Source: an uncultured Cyanobium sp. (GTDB taxonomy: Bacteria > Cyanobacteriota > Cyanobacteriia > PCC-6307 > Cyanobiaceae). Taken from it: 11,844 nucleotides of DNA. Shown piece after piece: positions 6,598-11,844 of this stretch. The position numbers were made by a program, and so were the translations under genes. Each line of letters starts with the position of its first letter. The stretch's first letter is position 1. The notes beneath the pieces are model-generated. The model had not been told where the DNA came from, did no database searches, and saw only the letters and a program-made list of their open reading frames with translations. The stretch is from the NCBI GenBank assembly GCA_937919075.1, contig CALFOF010000135.1:1-11844 (forward strand), read 5' to 3'.

Positions 6598-9056
6598 GGT
6601 CGGTGAGGTGTGGTCCGCAGACTGGCAGGGATCACGGTGCAGGCATTGATCGGCACCGGCGCCACCTTCCAGATGCGCTCGGCGTAGTCGGCAATCGAGC
6701 GGTCGGAGGAGAAGAAGCCGCAACGGGCGGTGTTCAGCACCGACATGCGGCTCCAGCTGGTGGGGTTCTGCCAGGCCTGATCGACGGCGTTGTGGGCGCG
6801 GCGGTAGTCACCCATGTCGGCCATCACCCGGAACGGATCGCTGCCGCAGAGGTTGGCCAGCAGCGGATGGAACAGGTCGCGGTCACCTTCGCTGAAGTGG
6901 CCCGAGCCGATCAGCTCGATCGCTTCGCGGGCGATCGGATCGTTCTCCAGCCAGGGCATCGGGTGGTAGCCATTGCGGTTGAGCGATTCGATCTGCTCGG
7001 CGGTATGGCCGAACAGGAAGAAGTTCTCGTGGCCTACCAGGTCGCGGATTTCCACGTTGGCGCCATCGAGGGTGCCGATCGTGACGGCGCCGTTGAGAGC
7101 CATCTTCATGTTGCCCGTGCCGGAAGCCTCCTTGCCGGCGGTGGAGATCTGCTCAGAGAGATCCACGGCGGGGTAAACCTTCTGGCCGAGGCTGACACTG
7201 AAGTTGGGCAGGAAGACCACCCGCATGCGCCCGTCCATGGCCGGGTCCATGTTCACGATCTCGGCGATGCCGCCGATCAGCCGGATGATCAGCTTGGCCA
7301 TGTGGTAGCCCGGCGCCGCCTTGCCCCCGAAGATGAAGGTGCGGGGCGGCAGGTCTTCGCCGTTGCGCAGCCGCAGATAGCGCTCCACGATCTGCAGCGC
7401 CGCCAGATGCTGGCGCTTGTATTCGTGGATCCGCTTCACCTGCACGTCGAACAACGACGACGGATCCACCAGCACGCCGAGGTCCTGGTGGATGGTGGCG
7501 GCCAGCCGCTGCTTGGCCTGATCGCGAACGCTGCGCCAGCGCTCCAGGAAGGAGCCATCGTCGGCATGGGCCTCCAGGCCCTTGAGCTCGCCCAGGTCCC
7601 GCCGCCAGCCGCGGCCGATCGTGTCATCGAGCAGGCCGGAGAGGAACGGGTTGGCCACCGCGATCCAGCGGCGGGGGGTGACGCCGTTGGTGACGTTGGT
7701 GAAGCGGTCGGGCCAGAGATCGGCGAACTCGGGGAACAGCTGCTTCTGCACCAGGTTGCTGTGCAGCTCAGCCACCCCGTTCACCTTCTGGCTGCCCACC
7801 ACCGCCAGGTTCGCCATCCGCACCTTGCGCTGGGGCCCCTCCTGAATCAGCGACAGGCGCTCCAGCAGCTCGGGCTGGCCCGGGTAGCGGATGCGCACCA
7901 TGCGCAGGAAGCGAGAGTTGATCTCGTAGATGATCTCGAGCTGGCGGGGCAGCAGCTGGGCGAACAGCTCCAGGCCCCAGGTCTCGAGCGCTTCGGGCAG
8001 CAGCGTGTGGTTGGTGTAGTTCACGCTGGCGGTGGTGATCGCCCAGGCGGTGTCCCAGTCGGCGCCGTGCTCGTCGATCAGCAGCCGCATCAGCTCGGCC
8101 ACGGCGATCGCCGGGTGGGTGTCGTTGAGCTGCACCGCGAACTTGTGGTGGAACTCGGTGATCGGCAGACCCTGCCCCTTGAGGATGCGGAACATGTCCT
8201 GCAGGGAGCAGCTCACGAAGAAGATCTGCTGGCTGAGCCGCAGGCGCTTGCCCTGTTCGAGTTCGTCGTTGGGGTAGAGCACCTTGGAGAGCGTTTCCGA
8301 CTCCACCTTCTGCAGCACCGCGCGGGTGTAGTCGCCGGCGTTGAAGGAGGCGAAATCGAAGGCTTCCGGGGCCTGCGCCGACCACAACCGCAGCGTGTTG
8401 GTGGTCTTGACGCCATAGCCCAGGATCGGCGTGTCGTAGGCGACGCCGAGCACCACGTGCTGGCCGATCTGCACCGGGTAGGTCCACTCCGGCCGGATCA
8501 CCTCCCAGGGGTTGCTCTGCGCCAGCCAGGGGTCGGTGCTCTCCACCTGCCAGCCGTTGCTGATCTGCTGGCGGAAGATGCCGAACTCATAGCGGATGCC
8601 ATAACCGATCGCAGGCAGCTCCAGGCTGGCCATCGATTCCTGGAAACAGGCCGCCAGGCGGCCGAGGCCGCCGTTGCCCAGGCCCGGTTCGGGCTCCTCG
8701 GCAATCAGCTCCTCAAGGTCGACGCCGAGTTCGTCGCAGGCGTCCTTGGCCGCCTCACGCAGCCCCAGGTTCACCAGGTTGTTGTCGAGGTGCGGGCCGA
8801 GCAGGTATTCGGCGGAGAGGTAGCTGACCGTGCGCACCCCTTGCTGGGTGTAGGTCTCAGCGGTGTCGACCCAGTTGTGCAGGAGCTGATCACGCACCGA
8901 CAGCGCCAGGGCGCGGTAGTAGTCGTGGCGGGTGGCCAACGACGGCGATTTGGCCAGGCTGGAGAACAGGTGGCGGCGGATGCCCTCCGCCAGCGCCTTG
9001 CCATCCGCGGAAGAGAAATATTCGCGTTCCGCAGGGGGTGCTGTGGTGGCGGCCAT
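6594..9056 (-). CDS. glgP: Glycogen (alpha-glucan) phosphorylase
   Basis: Pyridoxal-phosphate enzyme of family GT35 that releases glucose-1-phosphate from glycogen by phosphorolysis, the main step of night-time glycogen use in cyanobacteria. From ATG 9056 the protein has 820 residues, normal for bacterial GlgP. Visible motifs are SYLSAEYLLGPHL (78-90), GNGGLGRLAACF (127-138), LNDTHPAIAVAELMRLL in the middle, FDVQVKRIHEYKRQ, and the PLP site EASGTGNMKMALNGA whose Lys is residue 651. The open frame extends to a TTG at 9116, but those 20 residues do not look like a GlgP N-terminus, so ATG 9056 is preferred. Its TGA overlaps the ATG of the DUF2126 gene by 4 bp. A 139-bp gap with inverted repeats separates it from the transglutaminase gene upstream and may contain its own promoter. 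No Shine-Dalgarno is seen; a weak GGTGC/GCACC hairpin (9059-9080) abuts the start. Confidence 0.95.
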   Translation of the reverse strand: MAATTAPPAEREYFSSADGKALAEGIRRHLFSSLAKSPSLATRHDYYRALALSVRDQLLHNWVDTAETYTQQGVRTVSYLSAEYLLGPHLDNNLVNLGLREAAKDACDELGVDLEELIAEEPEPGLGNGGLGRLAACFQESMASLELPAIGYGIRYEFGIFRQQISNGWQVESTDPWLAQSNPWEVIRPEWTYPVQIGQHVVLGVAYDTPILGYGVKTTNTLRLWSAQAPEAFDFASFNAGDYTRAVLQKVESETLSKVLYPNDELEQGKRLRLSQQIFFVSCSLQDMFRILKGQGLPITEFHHKFAVQLNDTHPAIAVAELMRLLIDEHGADWDTAWAITTASVNYTNHTLLPEALETWGLELFAQLLPRQLEIIYEINSRFLRMVRIRYPGQPELLERLSLIQEGPQRKVRMANLAVVGSQKVNGVAELHSNLVQKQLFPEFADLWPDRFTNVTNGVTPRRWIAVANPFLSGLLDDTIGRGWRRDLGELKGLEAHADDGSFLERWRSVRDQAKQRLAATIHQDLGVLVDPSSLFDVQVKRIHEYKRQHLAALQIVERYLRLRNGEDLPPRTFIFGGKAAPGYHMAKLIIRLIGGIAEIVNMDPAMDGRMRVVFLPNFSVSLGQKVYPAVDLSEQISTAGKEASGTGNMKMALNGAVTIGTLDGANVEIRDLVGHENFFLFGHTAEQIESLNRNGYHPMPWLENDPIAREAIELIGSGHFSEGDRDLFHPLLANLCGSDPFRVMADMGDYRRAHNAVDQAWQNPTSWSRMSVLNTARCGFFSSDRSIADYAERIWKVAPVPINACTVIPASLRTTPHRP
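8104..8111. repeat. HIP1 octamer, copy 3 (inside glgP)
   Basis: Perfect GCGATCGC within GGCGATCGCC. It encodes part of the conserved THPAIAVAEL stretch of glycogen phosphorylase. Confidence 0.85.
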
Positions 9057-9108
9057 GGGGTGCTTATCAGCAATCGCACCTTCATGCTGCGGACAGGGCC
9101 CCCAATGC

Positions 9109-9152
9109 TGCGCCAACGGTTACCGATTCAGGTTCATTTCCTGTTTGGCGCA
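9109..9152. promoter_or_regulatory. 8-bp inverted repeat TGCGCCAA/TTGGCGCA upstream of glgP
   Basis: The arms at 9109-9116 and 9145-9152 are perfect inverted copies separated by 28 nt. The spacer contains the smaller near-palindrome CGGT-T-ACCG (9117-9125) and is AT-richer than flanking DNA. It sits 53-96 bp ahead of the glgP ATG, a suitable place for an operator pair, promoter or leader RNA structure. Function is inferred only from symmetry and position. No clear -35/-10 pair was found. Confidence 0.35.
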
Positions 9153-9164
9153 CCGGGGCCGCCA

Positions 9165-9180
9165 GGCCGCCATGGCGGCC
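9165..9180 (-). terminator. 16-bp perfect palindrome after the transglutaminase gene
   Basis: GGCCGCCATGGCGGCC is a perfect 16-bp palindrome starting 15 bp past the transglutaminase stop codon. In RNA it could form a very stable GC hairpin, which might end or attenuate the upstream three-gene transcript before glgP. The T-tract needed for a classic intrinsic terminator is absent, so a processing or regulatory role is equally possible. Confidence 0.35.
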
Positions 9181-9195
9181 AGAAGCGAGGCTGGA

Positions 9196-10086
9196 TCAGA
9201 GCTGAAGCAGATTTGGCACGATGTGCTCCTCGCTGATCACATCGGCGGTGATCGCCCAACTGAGTTCGCTTTTCACACCGGGCGGGCCGGAGAAGCTGCC
9301 CGACACCGCCGCAGTGAGGCCGGACTTGGAGGAGGTGGCCAGGGGGATGTAGCGGTCGTCGATCGCCCCCTGACCGCTGGGATCGAAGCCCCGCCAGCCG
9401 GCGCCGGGCAGATACACCTCCGCCCAGGCGTGCAGGTCGTAGCGCTGCGGCCTGGGCTCCACCAGGTGATAGCCGCTCACAAAGCGGGCGGGCAGGCCCA
9501 CGCAGCGGCAGGCCTCGATCATCAGCACGGCCAGATCACGGCAGGAGCCCACCCGCTCCTTGAGCGTGCGGCCGGCGGGCCAGGCCGGCCCCACGTGCCG
9601 CTGGGTGTACTTCACCCGGTCCTGGATCATCTCCACCAAGTGCTGCAGGAACATCAGCGCCCGCTGGTCGCTGCCCATCAGCGCCTCCTGGGCCAGCTCC
9701 ACCGCCGCCGGCTCGTGCTGGCCATTGGGCAGCCAGCCATCGAGCGAGCCCTTGAGATCGCTGTTGAGCAGGCCGATCGGATACGGCAGCAGGGGCTCGT
9801 TCTCCTCCAGGCAGGCCTGCAGCAGGGGCGGCATCTGGGTGTCCACCTCGCTGGTGGCGCGGATCTCGAAGCTGTCGGTGCTGCCGGTGAAGCGGGCCCG
9901 CAGCACGTCATCGCCGCTGGCGGCCACCAGCAGATGCAGCCGGTGGGGATCGGGCGAGAAGAACAGCTCGAAATTCACCAGCCGCTGGAAGCCATGGGCC
10001 CGCGGCCGCAGGCAGAGGCGATGGGGACCCAGCTGGACAGGCGCGCTGTAGCGATAAGAAAGGGTGTGGGTTACGCGGGCGCGCAT
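9196..10086 (-). CDS. Transglutaminase-like cysteine protease/transferase family protein
   Basis: Bacterial transglutaminase-fold protein (COG1305 type). Such enzymes usually act as cysteine peptidases or amide-transfer enzymes; the substrate here is unknown. It has 296 residues. The N-terminal beta domain typical of the group begins [20 protein letters not shown] (5-24). The core carries the catalytic Cys in GSCRDLAVLMIEACR (C182), His in DLHAWAEVYLPG (H219) and Asp in GWRGFDPSG (D235), so the triad is intact. No signal peptide or membrane segment is visible, implying action in the cytoplasm. The ATG at 10086 lies inside the 3' end of the alpha-E gene (16-bp overlap), indicating translational coupling. 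With the ATP-grasp and alpha-E genes it forms a conserved trio, predicted to make or remodel an unidentified peptide. Confidence 0.9.
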   Translation of the reverse strand: MRARVTHTLSYRYSAPVQLGPHRLCLRPRAHGFQRLVNFELFFSPDPHRLHLLVAASGDDVLRARFTGSTDSFEIRATSEVDTQMPPLLQACLEENEPLLPYPIGLLNSDLKGSLDGWLPNGQHEPAAVELAQEALMGSDQRALMFLQHLVEMIQDRVKYTQRHVGPAWPAGRTLKERVGSCRDLAVLMIEACRCVGLPARFVSGYHLVEPRPQRYDLHAWAEVYLPGAGWRGFDPSGQGAIDDRYIPLATSSKSGLTAAVSGSFSGPPGVKSELSWAITADVISEEHIVPNLLQL

Positions 10087-11147
10087 GCCGGGGAGGAGGA
10101 AGCGGTGGACAGGGGTGACGGGAACGCGGCCGAGCTGCTGGAAGCGTCCATCGACTGAGTCTCGCCAGCGCCCGACTGCACGCAGGCCGGGGATTGGCTG
10201 GCGTGGATGACGGTATCGAAGTAGCGATCGCTGATCAGGCCATGCAGGCGGTTGAGGTCGCTCTGGAACTGATCGATCGCTTCATGCAATCCGCGCCCGA
10301 TCAATTCGTCGATGCGCACGTAGCTCCAGTTGGCCAGCATCAGGCCGGAGAGGCATTCGAGGTCGTCGGGCGGGCCAGGCACGGGGTTGCCGCGGATCAC
10401 CCGCAGCGACTTGCTGAGGCCTTCGAGGCAATAGCGCACCGAGCGGGGGAAGATCGGATCGAGCAGCAGGAAGGCCGCCACCGCCTTGGGTTCGATTGCC
10501 CGCTGCTGCGACTGGCGGAACATCTGATAGGCCCCTGCCGAGCGCAGCAGGGAGATCCACTGCAGCTCGTCGAGCACACCGCCCACCTCCTCCGGGCTCG
10601 GCAACAGCAGGAAGTACTTCACATCAAGAATGCGGCTGGTTTTGTCGGCCCGCTCCACCAGGCGCCCCAGCTTGCTGAACTGCCAGGAGAGATCGCGGCT
10701 GAGCGTGGCATCGGTGACGCCATAGAACAGCTGGCAGGCGCGGCGCACCTCGTGCAGTTGCTCCTGGGCCGGTAGGCGCCAGAAATGATCGCTTTCCTTG
10801 AGCGTGAGATAGATGTCGTTGATCTGCTCCCACATCTCGGTGGTGATCACCTCGCGGATCTGGCGGGCGTTCTCGCGGGCGGTGGCGATGCAGTTGACGA
10901 TGCTGCTGGGGTTGCCTGGCTCCCGCACCAGGAAGCGCACCACATCGGTGGGGCCGCCGTCGGGGTAGAGGCGGTCGAACAGCTCGCGGTCGCCGCTGGC
11001 ATCGATCAGCGGCAGCCAGGGTTCGGCGCTGCCCGGCGGGCAGTCAAGCGCCATGGCCTCGCTCACTTCAAGGAAGCGGGAGATGTTCTCAGCCCGCTCG
11101 ACGTACCGGTTGATCCAGTAGAGGGATTCGGCGACGCGGCTCAGCAT
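10071..11147 (-). CDS. Alpha-E domain protein (DUF403/COG2307)
   Basis: All-alpha protein of the alpha-E family, nearly always encoded beside a circularly permuted ATP-grasp protein. Its biochemical role is unknown; it is thought to be a partner of that ligase. The 358 residues start with the family signature [21 protein letters not shown] (1-21). Helical segments follow, including [18 protein letters not shown] (107 region), the repeat-like [19 protein letters not shown] (170-188), and [19 protein letters not shown] (236-253). The recognisable domain ends near residue 317 ([15 protein letters not shown]). The remaining 41 residues are a Ser/Ala/Pro-rich tail with two Cys that I do not recognise. 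Its ATG overlaps the ATP-grasp stop by 7 bp (ATGCTGA) and its own stop lies inside the transglutaminase gene. Confidence 0.92.
   Translation of the reverse strand: MLSRVAESLYWINRYVERAENISRFLEVSEAMALDCPPGSAEPWLPLIDASGDRELFDRLYPDGGPTDVVRFLVREPGNPSSIVNCIATARENARQIREVITTEMWEQINDIYLTLKESDHFWRLPAQEQLHEVRRACQLFYGVTDATLSRDLSWQFSKLGRLVERADKTSRILDVKYFLLLPSPEEVGGVLDELQWISLLRSAGAYQMFRQSQQRAIEPKAVAAFLLLDPIFPRSVRYCLEGLSKSLRVIRGNPVPGPPDDLECLSGLMLANWSYVRIDELIGRGLHEAIDQFQSDLNRLHGLISDRYFDTVIHASQSPACVQSGAGETQSMDASSSSAAFPSPLSTASSSPACAPA
10224..10231. repeat. HIP1 octamer, copy 4 (inside the alpha-E gene)
   Basis: Perfect GCGATCGC in the coding sequence for the end of the alpha-E domain. Unlike the other copies it has no G...C extension. 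Confidence 0.85.
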
Positions 11148-11844
11148 GAGGTCTCATCCACGATCCAGGTGTCCTTGCATCCTCCGCCCTGGGATGAGTT
11201 GACCACCAGCGAGCCACGGCGCAGCGCCACGCGGGTGAGACCGCCCGGGCTCACCCAGGCCCCCTTGCCCCGCAGCACATAAGGCCGCAGATCAACGTGG
11301 CAGGGGTAAAGCTCCCCTTCGCTCAGCGAGGGCACGGTGGAGAGCTCCAAGGTGGGCTGGGCGATGAAGTTGCGGGGATCGGCCTTGATCTTGTCGGCGA
11401 AGGAAAGGATCTCGGCCTGCTCGGCGTGTGGGCCGATCAGCATGCCGTAGCCCCCGGCTTCTCCCACCGCCTTCACCACCAGGTCCTTGAGGTGGGCCAG
11501 CACATAGGCCTGGTCCTCGGGCCGGGCGCAGATGTAGGTGGGCACGTTCTCGATGATCGGCTCCTCCGCCAGGTAGTAGCGGATCATGTCCGGCACATAG
11601 GCGTAGATCAGCTTGTCGTCGGCGACGCCGGTGCCGGGGGCATTGGCGATCGCCACCCGGCCGGCGGCATAGGCCTCCATCAGCCCGCGCACACCCAGCA
11701 TCGAATCGCTGCGGAACACGGCCGGATCGAGGAAGTCGTCGTCGATGCGGCGGTAGATCACGTCCACCGGCTCGAGCCCGGCGGTGCTGCGCATCCACAC
11801 GCGGTTGCCCTCGCAGACCAGATCGCGGCCCTCCACCAGCTGGA
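11141..11844 (-). CDS. Circularly permuted type 2 ATP-grasp protein (COG2308), C-terminal part; gene continues past the window
   Basis: ATP-dependent carboxylate-amine ligase fold in which the ATP-grasp elements are circularly permuted. It is predicted to form an amide or peptide bond on an unknown substrate. About 233 C-terminal residues are visible; the family is usually near 470-480 residues, so roughly half is missing upstream. Recognisable stretches are [48 protein letters not shown], the nucleotide-binding-like [33 protein letters not shown], and the signature ending [27 protein letters not shown]. The frame is open to the last base, so the GTG at 11836 is internal, not a start. The stop overlaps the alpha-E start by 7 bp. 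Confidence 0.92.
   Translation of the reverse strand, partial: QLVEGRDLVCEGNRVWMRSTAGLEPVDVIYRRIDDDFLDPAVFRSDSMLGVRGLMEAYAAGRVAIANAPGTGVADDKLIYAYVPDMIRYYLAEEPIIENVPTYICARPEDQAYVLAHLKDLVVKAVGEAGGYGMLIGPHAEQAEILSFADKIKADPRNFIAQPTLELSTVPSLSEGELYPCHVDLRPYVLRGKGAWVSPGGLTRVALRRGSLVVNSSQGGGCKDTWIVDETSC
11646..11653. repeat. HIP1 octamer, copy 5 (inside the ATP-grasp gene)
   Basis: Perfect GCGATCGC within GGCGATCGCC, in codons for the [10 protein letters not shown] segment of the ATP-grasp protein. Confidence 0.85.

Noticed and set aside
6598..6723. Upstream extension of the DUF2126 protein by 42 residues
   Set aside because: The extension lies entirely within the glgP 3' coding region and has no conserved features. 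The ATG at 6597 forms an ATGA overlap with the glgP stop, a typical coupled start.
9057..9116. TTG start extending GlgP by 20 residues
   Set aside because: TTG is a rare start, the added residues do not resemble a phosphorylase N-terminus, and an ATG at 9056 gives the normal length.
6603..9236. 877-codon open frame on the + strand opposite glgP
   Set aside because: It mirrors the glgP reading frame in very GC-rich DNA, is rich in Ala/Gly/Arg/His/Gln with no recognisable motif, and the opposite strand encodes an unmistakable glycogen phosphorylase.

Overview
This window looks like chromosomal DNA of a GC-rich picocyanobacterium of the Synechococcus/Cyanobium type. The evidence is a gene for the cyanobacterial/chloroplast NDH-1 subunit NdhS, a cyanobacterial-style RNase P RNA, and five copies of the cyanobacterial octamer GCGATCGC (HIP1). 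Codon third positions are strongly GC-biased, which leaves long spurious open frames opposite the real genes. No insertion sequence, tRNA, CRISPR array, integrase or phage gene was seen.

Left part (1-1786), RNA metabolism and photosynthetic electron flow: the 3' part of rnpB on the + strand runs almost directly into rnc (RNase III). The small ndhS gene lies on the - strand, tail-to-tail with rnc and overlapping it. rimM (30S ribosome maturation) diverges from ndhS across 52 bp.

Middle part (1826-4373), nucleotide sugars: manC makes GDP-mannose and galE interconverts UDP-glucose and UDP-galactose. They converge with only 22 bp between their stops, and both presumably feed surface polysaccharide synthesis. 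A 97-bp, heavily palindromic gap lies upstream of galE.

Right part (4471-11844), all on the - strand. In transcription order it reads: circularly permuted ATP-grasp protein (cut by the window edge), alpha-E protein, transglutaminase-like protein, a 139-bp gap with inverted repeats, glgP (glycogen phosphorylase), and a DUF2126 putative amidoligase. The first three genes overlap by 7 and 16 bp. glgP and the DUF2126 gene overlap as ATGA. The ATP-grasp, alpha-E, transglutaminase and DUF2126 families have been grouped by comparative genomics as a predicted peptide-synthesis or peptide-tagging system whose product and function are, to my knowledge, unknown. Finding glycogen phosphorylase inside this set, translationally coupled to the putative amidoligase, is the most interesting point in the window.

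None of the gene starts visible here has a canonical Shine-Dalgarno sequence, so starts were chosen from family N-termini, overlaps and the available ATG codons.
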